From Anaeramoeba flamelloides (taxonomy: Eukaryota > Metamonada > Anaeramoebidae), in NCBI GenBank assembly GCA_027625915.1, contig JANTQA010000051.1, positions 4,216,501-4,280,500 on the forward strand: DNA of 64,000 bases. The letters run 5' to 3'. Below, one piece after another: positions 10,286 to 22,125 of the stretch. The notes beneath the pieces are model-generated. The model saw only the letters and a program-made list of their open reading frames with translations. It searched no databases and was not told the DNA's origin. The translations under genes and the position numbers were made by a program. Position 1 is the stretch's first letter. Each line of letters starts with the position of its first letter.

Positions 10286-13200
10286 TTAATCAACATTTAT
10301 TAAAGCATTAATTAAATTATCTCGTAATTTTTCATATTGATTATAATCTGGCAATTCGAGTTCAGGTATTGTTGGATGGGGTATTGGTTTTCTAGAGTTG
10401 GAGGAAGAAGGTATGATTGTGATGGTATTTTGTCTAGGTATTAATTCGATTTCTAAAAATTTTTTTAATTTGGTTTTATTATTTATAGAATAATTGCCTT
10501 TCCGATATTTGGAAGATTTTTTTTTAATGTTTCTCTCGCAAAAATCACAAAAGAAAGTGGAAAATCTCATAAATCTTCTCAAATCATTTGGTGAAAGTTG
10601 GTTTAGGAATTTTCTCAAATATTCTATTGTATTTGAATTTAAATTGTTCCATTCGTGGCTAAATCTTAAACTTTTCCAAACGGTATCAGAATCAATATGG
10701 TTATGCTGTGAGAAAATTAGCATTAAATCAACGACCTTAAATCCTTTTGTTTCGTTCTTAATATCTATTGAATAAAATCCAGTTTTAATCCATTCTAATT
10801 CCTGCTTCTTGGAATCAACTAATATATATTTGATTATTTGCTTGACACATTTATTTTTGTTTGATTCTGTAATTAATGTTTCATTATCATTATGAATAAA
10901 TTGCCCAACATAATATCCAAAATTTTCCTGTTTAGTTAGTGTATTAGATAATAGATTACGAAGTTTTAATGCAGTTTGTGGATCAAAGACTTCCAAATCA
11001 TTAAAAGTTGGATTTTCATCACTTAATAGATATTTGAAAAAACTCGGTGCCAAGTTTAAAGGACCAGATCTTCCCTCAAGTATTGCCTTTCCTATTAGCC
11101 TTCCAATAGCAATAAAATTCTCATCATGTTCTTTGCCTTCTTTCTTTATTTTACTTGCATGCTTTGGCAAAAAGGGGCCATTATTAAAGGATTCAAAAAA
11201 TGATAAATTGGGATCAAATATTTGTTCAAAAAATATTTTGAACATTTTAGTGATCAAACTCCCATTATTACTATCTAATAAATCTTGATTAATTTCGATA
11301 TCTATTTCAGATTCATCATTATCTGTATTGCCCTCCTCCTCATCATCATCATAATCATCATCATCATAATCATCATCATCATCGTCATCATCGACATTAT
11401 CATAATCTTTAATGAAATCTTTATTTAATTTTTTTTTTATTTTTCTTTTTTCTTTACCCTTTATAACTTCTATGTCTTTTTTGATTTCAAATTCCATAAA
11501 ATGTTTTTTATTAGTACTTTTTTTGTTTTGATTAAATTTATTATAATTATTCACATTCTTCTTCTTCTTCTTCTTATTGCTAATCAAACTGTTTTTATTC
11601 TTATTTTGAATAATTTCTAAATGATTATTATTTTCTTCTTTCGAAAGTTGCTCTAAATAACAATTTTTTAATGGCTTGGAAACATCTTTATTATTTAATA
11701 CGCTTGGTTTAAAAATGTTAATTAAATTTTTAACAACTTTTAATTTATTACGATTATTCGAAAAATTGATTAGAATGGGATCTTTAAATTTAAATTTTTC
11801 ACGAATTAATTCAAATTTTTTATTTAATTTATTTATTTTTTCGTTATTTTGAAATGTTTTTTCATTAGTCTGGGAATCATAAATGATCGAAGTGGTAAAA
11901 TAAGGATGCAATAGGGCCTTTTTAGCGGAAATTCTTTTTTTCGGTTCCTTATTTAAGAGTTTTAAAATTAAATCCCATAATTGATTTTCTCTTTCAGTGT
12001 TAAAATTTTTGTTTTTTGGTAAATCCTTTGGTGGTAGCTCATTAAAATGCGCTTCATATAACATGATCCCCAATGACCACATATCCGACATTGTTGTTGA
12101 TTTCTTCCCATCAATTACCTCTGGTGAGATATACCCTCTTGTTCCTTTAATTTCTGAGCCCGTTGAGGGCAATGAACTCGTTTCTGTTAAGAATAAGGTA
12201 TCCTTGGATATACCAAAATCGCAAATTACTGGCTTTAATTCGTTGTCCATTAAAATGTTTTCTGGCTTCAAGTCTCGGTGTAATACTCCATGTTCATGCA
12301 AATATTCAATGCCCTTCAAAATCAAGCGAAACACTGTCAGGATCTTCCAATGGTGAGGCTTGGACTTTCTTAGCCAAGTTTTCATTGACCCGATTTGATA
12401 ATAGGGCATTAAAATGTAGGCTAACAATCTCGAATGGTCATAAAAGATTCCGTTGATTTTTAAAATGAGGGGGTTTTCCAGTCTTTTTAAAAATCTGACT
12501 TCCTTTTCGAAGGTTTTGATCGACTTCTCATCTGCTATCAAAAATTCCTTCAATACTACATATTCGCCTTTAAACTTCATTAAAAATACCCGATGTCTAC
12601 CACAGCCTAAGACCTTGACTCTCTCGTAATCTGAGAACTTATGGCTTAAAATCAATTCCTCTGATTTGAATTTTTGGTTTACTCGCAAATTCTTATCCAC
12701 CAAAGTTTCTGGATGGTCATTGGCCAATGCCAATAATTTGGATATAATCTGCTCTTGCTCTAAGGTCCTTTGTGCGACCTTTTCTTGAATAACATTGATT
12801 CTTTTTTTAGCCCTTGAAATTTCCCCAGGATCGGCTTCTTTTAAAATTAACCTTTTCAGAGTGGCCTCCATATCAATGATTTCTTCCTGCTTTTGCCTCT
12901 TTTGAATATTTATGTTTTTAATTTCATTATTCAATCTTTCAATTTCTAACCTCTGGATTTCAATGGCCTCCAATTGCCGTAGCATGGATGAATATCTTCT
13001 TTTGATTTCAATGGTATGGACTTGTTCCCTCAAGGGCTTTTCCCGAGATATGGTTTCCAACAATTTTTGCCCATCAGAAATAATATTTGAACTAATTTTG
13101 GACCCACTTGTGATTAATTCAGAACTTTCAATGAGGATTTTTTTTTCGTTCTTCAATGCATTAATTAATTCAATTAATAGCCGATCCGTTCGAGACATGG

Positions 13201-16200
13201 TATAAGATAATGTATTTGAAATTGTTTCTCTCCATTGCCAATACCGTTGGATATTTTTTTCCAATCCTAAATGATTGTATTTCGATTTTTTAGATTGAGC
13301 AATTGAAGAAAGCTGAAGCATCGTTTTTAAATCGCGGACAGTTTTTTCTAAATATTTGGACCGGTTTGTTTGTAAAGTAATGATCTGATTAAGTTTATCA
13401 ATTAGTGGTACTAATGTTTGTCGACATTCAGAGCGTAAAGTATCCCTCATCGGTAATAGGGATTTTAACCCCTGTCTATTTTTCTTACTGACCTCATTTT
13501 TAATTTTTTCTTGGATATCATTGATCTTCCCAAACAATGATTTTGGTACATTAATTTCCTTTCCAACAGCCAATTCTTTTAATTTTTTTTTAAAAGTGCG
13601 TAAATTTTCGTTTTCTTGCTGGATCCTTGTTGTCAGTTGATCAATGGTGGTCATAAAATGCATTTTACTTCTGATATTGGTAACACCATTTATCAATCTA
13701 CCAACCGTGACAAATGGATTTTCGGATTCCTTGATCCCCTTTTCAAAATTTACCTTAAATGGAGAATCCATGATGTGGTAATCATTCATCAATACAGAAC
13801 AATTGTACGTACCTGGCTCAGATACTTCATATGTTACATTGAATTCACCAGTCTTATTACTATCAGTCACCTTTGCTAATATTTTCGTTGGCCCCTCTAA
13901 AATAACTAAAATATTAATTGTCTGTGTTTGCGGAGATGAAATCGTTTGCGAGGATACAGTTTTTTTTGAATAATGGTACGTGGATTTTTTGCCTAACTTG
14001 CTAGTAATCAAGTTATGGAATTTATCCCTCGCATAAATTGTAAATGAAGTGGCCTCCCCTACTAACCCACCTCTAATCCCGGGACCCTCAACGGTACATA
14101 ATGTGTAATCTACTTGCCCAGGTTCAATGTTAGTAATAAATGGGGAGCCAGATATATTTTCTCCATTTAGTGTAACAGTAGTTAAATACGTGCCAGAATA
14201 AGTTGCTAAATATTTACAAGAATAAGTTCCATTCTGTAAATCAGTAACTTGCCCAGCAATAAATCTTTTCCCACATTTTAGAACCACTTTAAAATCGTCC
14301 CCTCCTTTTTTATTTTTTTGACAAACAGTTTATTAAATGTTTTTTATTTTTTTTTTTTATTGTTTTTGTTAATTTAATATTTATTTTTTATTTTTTTATA
14401 TTTTTTATTGTTTTTGGATTTTTTTAATTAAAGACTTTTTATTTGGGGGAATTCTTTAAAAAAAAAAAAAAAAAACTAAAATTTAGTGTAAAAATTACAC
14501 AAACTGGTACAATAAAGAAATTTCAAATTTGAGATGGTTCTATTAATTTTTTTTTTCAAGATTACTCTTATTTCTAATTTAAAAAAAATTTAATTTTATC
14601 TCAAAGTTCAATAAGGAAGAGCTAAATTAAATAAAAAAAAAATTCTCAATTTCTCATTGTTTTTGTACAGATCTTATTTTTTTTTCAAATTGTGATAAAA
14701 CATGGTTTTTGGAATTTGAAATAAAATTGTACATTGATTAATAAGAAAAATAAAAGTATTTGTAAGAAGTTTAGATTTGAAGAATTTTTTTTATCAAAGC
14801 GGGCAAAATAAGAATTAAATTTTTTCAAAAATTATAGATTTTTTAACTTTTTTCATTCTATTTTTTTGGGGCATTTTGAGCAAGTTGAACTAAACCACCT
14901 TAACTTAAGACACCACCAACTCCAGTAATCATTACGGTTTAGAGGATGATAATGGTTTTTTTAAATATCAGGTTGTGGAAATACAAATTTTTTTTTCTAA
15001 TTCTGATTTGTAGAGATATTTTTTCTTTAAGTACTGAATGAGATATTAAGTACATTTTTGAATATTGTATTTATTTAAATATTAATATTTTATTTTAGTT
15101 TCAGAGGATTAAAATTTTCAAGAAAATTTAATTTTTCAATAAGGTACTTTTAAAAATTAGTGAAAAAATACAGGAAAAGTATTGAAAAAAAAAAAGTTAA
15201 AATATTCAAAACAAACAATAAAGTTAAATAGTTCTATTTTCCAGTCTCTATTTTTATTATTATTATTTTTTATTAAAGAGAAGAGTTATTAACTCGTCTT
15301 GTACACCCAAATTCCTAATTTTTTTTTTTTGAAATTTGATTAAAGATTCAAAAATCAAAATATTTTACTAGGTCTAAATATATTGAATCCTTTTTTTTAA
15401 TAATATTATTTTTTTTTTAATCTAAACTATTTCCCAGTTAAAGTAACTCGGTGTAGTGAGTAAATTGAATGGGTTTAAAGTGTTTGAATGAATATTCGAA
15501 GAAAAAATTTATTTCGGAAATTCCAAAATTGAAATCACATTTTTTATTTATTCATTTTTTTTTAATTTTTTTTTTGGCCCATAATTCATTGAGCAATTTT
15601 TTTATATTGGAAGATCTAGAGTAACTAAGTAAAAAACTGTTATTCTAAAGTTATTGATAAAGTTCAAATGGTTGTAAATAAATCGTTTTGATTCCTCTTG
15701 GAATATTATTTTGATCTTCAATAGGAGATTAAAATGAACAGTGTTGTTTTTCTTAATAGCGCACAAAGAATTTTAGTTTTTAAATTGTTTAGAAAATATA
15801 TTGATTGGTTAGGTTTCTTCTGGTAAGGATATCAACTATTTTTTCAATGTAAATTATTCTTTTTATTTCTTATTTATTTTTTTACGGGCCAATTATTAAA
15901 AAAAATTGTTAGAAAAAAATAATTGGGCACCTTTGACAGAAACAAAGTTTATTAGATATATAATATTTTTTTTTTTAATTCAGATTCCGAGATACAAAGG
16001 TTTTACGATTATTTTCATAGGCTGAGCAATTCCAGAGAAAATGATCTAAATCTTCAATAGTATTCAAATTATTTATTTTTTTAGCATAGCTCACAAAATT
16101 TTGATTTATTTTTATTTATAAGGTTAGAGTCTCTCTTAAATTAATCAAATAGAACTATTTTAAGACCCTATTAAAAAAAAAATTTTGAAAATCTTTGAGA

Positions 16201-18049
16201 AAACAACTTTATTATGTTTTGCCATAAATCCAATCAAAAAAATAATAATAATTTATTTTCATTAAATCAAATGAAGGAAATTTAAAAAAAATTATCTTGT
16301 TTTCCAAATTTTGCAATCTAAAAAATTCAGGTTAAATTATTGTTGTACATTATTCAAAAGCTGATTAAAAATAATTATCAGAATTTGTCTACATGAACAG
16401 ATGAGAAAGAAAAAGGAAATCCCAGCTTATAAACCCTTAAAATATATAAAAAAAAAATTCAACAAATATTCAAGATTATTATTGCTTACCTATTGTTTTT
16501 CTTTGGACAGAGTTATAATAAGCATGAATAAGAAACATTCCTTCGGTGCCACTGACGGCACCTAGTAGCCCTTCGCCAAAAGCTGAACATTGAGTATGAT
16601 CTGTCTCTTTTGGTAGAACATTTTTTAAATGAGACAATATTGCCTTTGTTCCACTTGCAATGACCTTAGATGGGAGGTTTAATTTGGGATTATCTCTGAG
16701 GTTTAATAAAATTAATTTATTCAAGTTCCCAAGCGAATATGGTACTTTAATTAATTCGTTACCACTCAAATTTAATTTCTTTGGGGTTTTTAATTTAATG
16801 AATTAATAACATTTGAAATCATAACGTAGAATGATTTTAGACAAAAGTTTATTTTTAAAAAATGAAAAGATTGAAAAACAAAAAGAGAAAAAAGAAAAAA
16901 AAACATTCTTAATGAAATTAAAGATTACTTTTAAGGATGATAAAAGAGAAATTTCTTGTGGGAGTGTAATTAATTGGTTTCTAGATAAATAAAAAGATTC
17001 CAAGCTTGTTAGCTGCCCAATTTCTGAAGGAAGTTGTTCAAGTTGGTTGTCGGTCAGATCAATTTCTGTTAAGCGTTTAAGAGCGCAGACACATTTTGGA
17101 AATTTTACAAATCTATTTCCGCTTAGCCCTAATTCCTTTTTGTTTTCCAAAAGGCAAGATTTGTTTTTGTTAATAATTTGTTTAAAGAGGTTTAAATAAA
17201 AATGAATTTGAAAAGAAAAATAATAGAAATATTTTTTGATTTTTTTTGTTTTGTTTTGTCTTGTCTGGTCTTGTAAATTCAAAAAAAGAAGGTGTAATTA
17301 AAAAAAAAACATTAAACCAACAAAATATTGGTGGAACTTACAACTAAATTTGTGAGATTTGAAAAGGAGTTTGGAAGATCTGTGATTTGGTTACGATCCA
17401 AAAATAATTTTCTTAATTTTTTCAGGTTTTGAATTTGGTGTGGTATAAATTCAATTTGGTTTGCACCTAAAGAAAGTTTGTTTAAATTGTACAGCTTGGT
17501 AATTGTAATAGGAAAATAGCTGATCTTATTTTTACGGATATACAATTTTTGTAACATTTCCAGCTTATCAAAGGACTGTGGAAGGGAAGTTAATAGGTTG
17601 GAAGATAAAGAAAGTTTTTTTAAATTTGTTAACAAGCCAAACGATGAAGGTAACTTGGCCAATTTGTTTTCATAGATGTACAGACTTACTAAGCCTTTTA
17701 AGCTACCAAACTCCTTCGGGATCTTGACGAGCTCATTGTCTTGTAAATATGTTTCCCTTAATGATGATAAATTACCAATGTCCTTTGGTAAGATTTCCAA
17801 TTTGTTATGAGCAATGTAAAGCTCTTCTAAATTTTCAAGCAACCCAATCCCTTTTGGTAAGGTTGTTAATTCATTATTATTCAAATATAACATCTCCAAT
17901 TCCTTCAATTTCCCGATTTCGTTTGGTAAAGTTGTTAGCCTGTGATCATTCAAATGTAATTCAGCCCACGATTGCCGAAATGCTTCAGAAATTTCATTTT
18001 GAACGGACTCAGTAGAGTGGTCCAATTCTAAATTTGTCAAGTTGCTCAT
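10286..18049 (-). CDS. Leucine-rich-repeat / filamin / coiled-coil / Ser-Thr kinase / HECT-like fusion, 4 exons
   Basis: Exons 18049-17342, 17135-16929, 16778-16490 and 14304-10286 give about 1740 residues. Phases are 0, 0 and 1 at GT-AG sites. I use ATG 18049 (MSNLTNLELDH). Domains in order: 13-14 leucine-rich repeats of 23 residues (1-355), ending in the usual G-x-x-A-I-L-x-x-L-K cap; two filamin repeats (~366-464 and ~466-590), the first split by intron 3; long coiled coil (~600-950); protein kinase (~955-1204) with GCGRHRV loop, VVLKEF lysine, HRDLKPEN and DFG intact; K/N-rich and Asp-rich linker; HECT-like domain (~1412-1740). The kinase should be active. The HECT domain has Thr1713 (ACA) where the family has its catalytic Cys, and the usual TGS-containing segment is also degenerate. 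Likely a cytoskeletal or signalling scaffold kinase (inference). Alternative: two genes. But the filamin fold is complete only if exons 3 and 4 are joined. Confidence 0.88.
14305..16489 (-). other. Giant intron 3 (2.2 kb) of the leucine-rich-repeat/kinase/HECT gene
   Basis: The donor is GTAAGC at 16489. The acceptor is the tandem AG-G-AG at 14306-14302, so the exon can start at 14304 or 14301 in the same frame. The intron splits a filamin repeat after RKTI. It is pure A/T-rich sequence and holds a ~505 bp inverted-repeat element at 15435-15939. The other introns of this gene are 206 and 150 bp. Confidence 0.8.
15435..15939. mobile_element. CAGTCAAAG-type inverted-repeat element, copy 3 (~505 bp)
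   Basis: Left CAGTTAAAGTAACTCGG, right CACCTTTGACAG. Internal match to the copies at 19339 and 26297 through gtttgaatgaatattcgaag and the aaattgaaatca block. It lies in giant intron 3 of the leucine-rich-repeat/kinase/HECT gene. Confidence 0.6.
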
Positions 18050-18674
18050 TGGGATCACAGATAAACGAAAAAAAGAAAGAAAAAATAAAAGAAAGTTTTG
18101 TTAAAAAATAAGCAATCTGAAATGGTTTTGATAATTTCAGATAACCTCACCCAAATACTATACTTCAGGTGTGTTTTCAGTTTTAACCAAAATTTTACTT
18201 TATATACCTTTGGTATCATTGACAAGAAGAATTAGTCCCCAATTATCTGTTTTTCAAACAATAAATAATTAACATTAAAAAAATTCGAAAAAAATTACTC
18301 TTTCAAGTATTGCTATGACAAATATTCTGAATAGAATTTAACCATTTAGTTCCACTTGATCTATGAAACCGTATTTATCTTTTGTAAATGTTAACTAAAT
18401 AAAAAACTTTTTAGATTATATTATGAATACTATTTTTAAAATTAAATATATCATTTTGGGAAACAAAAATGAAACAGGGAAAAAAAGAGTCTCTGTTTTT
18501 AATTTTTAATTGAATAGAACCTGAAAATAAAACTTAAGATCAATTAACAAGAGAAAAAAACAATGAATAAAAACAAAATTTTCCAATCAACATAATAAAC
18601 AGTTTTAACTAGGACTTTTGGAATGGATTATTTCTTCGAGTTACTAACAATTAAAAAATATTTTGAAAAAAGTA

Positions 18675-18871
18675 CAGCAATCCACTTTTAAGACACAAAC
18701 TTTAAATGAAATTTAAGGCAAAAAAAAAAATCTCAAATTAAGGTACAAAATCCATATTCTAGTAAAATAATTTGTGTAAAAACCATGTAAAAATTATTGT
18801 GCTTTAATTTGGGATTTTTATTGTGCCTTAAATTTCGTTTAAAATTTATGCCTTAAAAGTGGAACCGACTA
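18675..18871. mobile_element. Tc1/mariner-type MITE, copy 2 (197 bp)
   Basis: Same element as at 9011, more diverged: CAGCAATCCACTTTTAAG at the left, CTTAAAAGTGGAACCGACTA at the right, flanked by TA (18673-18674, 18872-18873). It shares the internal blocks gaaatttaaggca and tcaaattaaggtacaaaa. Confidence 0.72.
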
Positions 18872-19338
18872 TACAATAATTTGAAAATTAGATTTTTTGA
18901 AAATTTTTTTTTATTGGAACATTTAAAATATAGTCTAAAATTGTTAATTTTGATATAAAAATTTATTTTTATTTTGATTAATCAAAATTTTGAATTTTTA
19001 CCTTTTGATTCTATTTGTAATTAGAATTTATACATTTCAATTTATTTTAAATATTTCAGTAATACACGGATTCCACCAAGAATTTAAATATTTTAAAATA
19101 TAACAAAAATTCAATTTTAAAAAAAAAATAAATAAAATAATATATTTATCTAATTAAGAATAATTAATAAAATTTAATCAATAAAAAAAAATACTAAAAT
19201 CAACTTTAATTCAAAAAATATAGTTGAACGAAAAAAATGACAGGAAATTTATTTGAATGTATTTAATAGATTATTTAAATCTAAGATTTGAATATTTTAT
19301 TAAGTTTTTTTCTTTTATATATATTATAAACTTGGTTC

Positions 19339-20007
19339 CTGTCAAAGTGGACCAATTTTGTTTTAATATCAATTATTTAATATAAGAGGCCTTTGAAGAA
19401 CAAATAAGAAATAAGAAGAATAATACACATCAAATAATTGTTGATATATGTCTGAAATTAACTGAATTAATCAATAGATTTTCTAAAAAATGAAAAACAC
19501 AAAATTCTTTGTACCCATTGAGAAAAACAACAATGTCCATTTTGAACTTCGACTGGTATTTATATAATAAATAGGAAACAATATTCACTTCATTTTCCCT
19601 ACTTCTTTTCGAAATAAAGACCCCCAAACAAAGTAGGTTGGTATTTGTGGTCTCTATTTGAAAACAGGAAATGAAAATATCTTGAAAATTTTTCATATTT
19701 ATTAATCAAATATCAAGATCAAAGATTGAATAAAATTCCAATCGAAATAAATATGATATCTCAAAAATTATTTTCATAGTTTCAATAACCTTAGAATAAC
19801 ATGTTTTTACAAAGTGACTATTGACCTTGCAATAAAAAAAATTTACAACTGAATAAGTTTTCAAAAAAAAAACAATAAAAAATGTGCAAAAATGTGAAAA
19901 AATGATTTCAATTCTGAAAATTTCCAAAATAAAATTTTTCTTCTAACACCCATGTAAAATCTTTAAACAGATGTAATTCACCCATTATAAATGAGCCACT
20001 TTGACTG
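19339..20007. mobile_element. CAGTCAAAG-type inverted-repeat element, copy 1 (669 bp)
   Basis: Ends CTGTCAAAGTGGACCA (19339) and TGAGCCACTTTGACTG (right). No coding capacity. It is in the opposite orientation to the copies at 15435 and 26297. The CAGT-like terminus suggests a Tc1/mariner relative, but the target duplication is unclear. Confidence 0.65.
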
Positions 20008-20904
20008 GAAAATAGTTTAAAAAATAGATAGAATTAATGGAATAAAGCATTAAATATATAGAAAACCATAATTAAATTTAATTTTGAATTTTTTTTTTTT
20101 ATTGGAAAATTGATAAGATCTCGAAAAAAAGACAAAAATTTTGAAATAAAAAGAATTTATAAGATTCCAGAATTTAAATTCATTTGTTTAAATCAAAAAT
20201 TTTAATTATTATAAACTGAAGTGTATAATACCTTGTCGATAATCGATAAAAAGCTACAAAAAAATAAAACAAAAATAAAAATCAAAAATTTTTTATTTAC
20301 AATTCAAAAATATTTTTTTTATCAATCAAGTTCAACAATTCTACAATTTGGTTTATTTAATAATTGATTTAATATATATTATTGTGTAATAAAATAAAGA
20401 TTCAAATGAATTTTGAACTGTATATTTAAATTATTAAATAGGGGATTTAGTAGCAAATATTAAACATTTTCGTAAGGGCATAATCTTTACATAAAAAAAA
20501 TAGTTTAATAGTTCAAAAAATATTACAAGAAATAAACTATAATTAATTCTTTTTAAACGATGATAGTAGAGAAGTTTTTTCATTCATTAATAGAAGAGGG
20601 GTATCTGGACCCGTACTTACTTTTTTAAATGAGTATTTTAGTTTAAACACATCTCATGTAGAATTTATAATTTTGTAATAAAAAAACAAATAAATGTACT
20701 TTTTTTTGATAATGTATTTTATTTTATTTTTATATTTATTAAAAAAATTTTTTATATCATTTTAGTTGCACTTTGAAAAAATTTCAAAAATTCTTTTAAA
20801 AATTTACATTTTCCTTAAATTAAAAAATAAAAGTAAAGGAAAAATTTAGTCTAAATTTCAAATGAAAGGAGAAAAAAAAAAAAACCATAATTATTTATCC
20901 TTAA

Positions 20905-21583
20905 GGGTCTAGTCACTTACCATGAAAATGCACCATACTCAAGGGGTGACCTGAGACCAAAAATGGTATTGTGAAATAGGCCTTCTTTTGGTTGACAAAA
21001 TTCAAATAACAAAAAAAAAAATTCCATTGGATCATCTTTGACAAAAAATTCAAGACGAAAAAAAGTTCTCAATTTCAAAAAATCAAAATTTTAAAAAAAA
21101 AATCATCTTTTCTCATTTTCTTTTTCAAACAAGGTTAAATTTCTTTAATCCAAAACAAATTGCTTTCTTGTATTTCGCAATCAATTTTATTCGATTTAGT
21201 CTGATTTGTGGTTATTTTGCGTACATCTCTAAATTTGACCAAGTAAGGATTAGGTAATAGTCTTTCAATAAAAATAACTCATTTGAAAAAAGAAAAAATT
21301 GAAAAAAAAAGTCACCGAGATCTCAAAAAGCGCCAAAGAGCGACACTTCAAAACTGACATAGTTGTTTTCAAAATTGTAATTCACAACCATTCTAATTGG
21401 AAAATGAGTGTCGCTCTTTAGCGCTTTTTTCTAAAAATGTCCTCATTTTTGGTTGTTGATTTTTGGAGATCGATCGTACATCATAGGTTGGTTGGTTTTT
21501 GATTGGTGTTAGGTCCTCAATAAAATTACTAAAAAGTTTTTTTCCATTTCAGAATAAAAAATTTCACCATAATGACTCGACCC
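20905..21583. mobile_element. Second TTAA-flanked inverted-repeat element (679 bp) with internal hairpin
   Basis: The left end is GGGTCTAGTCA, right after TTAA 20901-20904. The right end is TGACTCGACCC, just before TTAA 21584-21587. Inside, 21325-21347 (aaaaagcgccaaagagcgac) is inversely repeated at 21407-21430. Non-coding. It shares the TTAA-GGG terminus with the element at 604 but not its body. Confidence 0.65.
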
Positions 21584-22125
21584 TTAAGCTAATTTTTTAT
21601 AATATATGTGAAAATATATCCCTTTTGTATTACAATGTTTTTTTTTGATTTTTGATCCATGTTGACTTCATATATAACAGTTAACTCTGTAATTACAAGA
21701 TCTATCAAATAACAATTTTTCCCATTTCAATTCCAGCCAACCTTAAATTGTTTTTTTCCTTCGCCATGGTAACAAGTACAATTTTGACTTATTTAGTTAT
21801 TAGAGAATAATAAATGGTATAAAACGATCTGAATGTTAAAAAAGAGTGTTCGAAAGAGTTGGCAAGATCAAGAAAAGATACTCAAAAAACAATTATCAAA
21901 CAACCTCAAGATTTTTTTTGCGATGAGAAAAAAGTGAAATAATCATAATTCAGGCACTTTTAAATTATTATGTTAGGATTCTTTTTATTGAAAAGAAATG
22001 TTAAAATTCTCCTAATATGAAAATAACTTATCTTCTCTTTTTCCTTTGGGAAATCGCTTCTTCAATTAATTCAAAATCTTATCATTTTTTTTAAATTTTC
22101 TCGAATCAAACAAATCAAAAAGGAA

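Larger units (their letters stand above)
18050..22125. other. Intergenic region between divergent genes
   Basis: 4 kb between the leucine-rich-repeat/kinase/HECT gene and Rab6, which are transcribed away from each other. It holds a MITE (18675), a 669-bp TIR element (19339) and a 679-bp TTAA element (20905). No further gene is visible. Confidence 0.7.

Noticed and set aside
14285-14287. GTG as start of the filamin/kinase/HECT ORF
   Set aside because: It falls inside a filamin repeat, has no upstream ATG in frame, and the missing strands are supplied by the preceding exon.
14930-14955. Short ATG frame reading MITGVGGVLS in giant intron 3 (minus strand)
   Set aside because: It stops after ten codons and is not needed, since the exon 3-exon 4 join already completes the filamin repeat.
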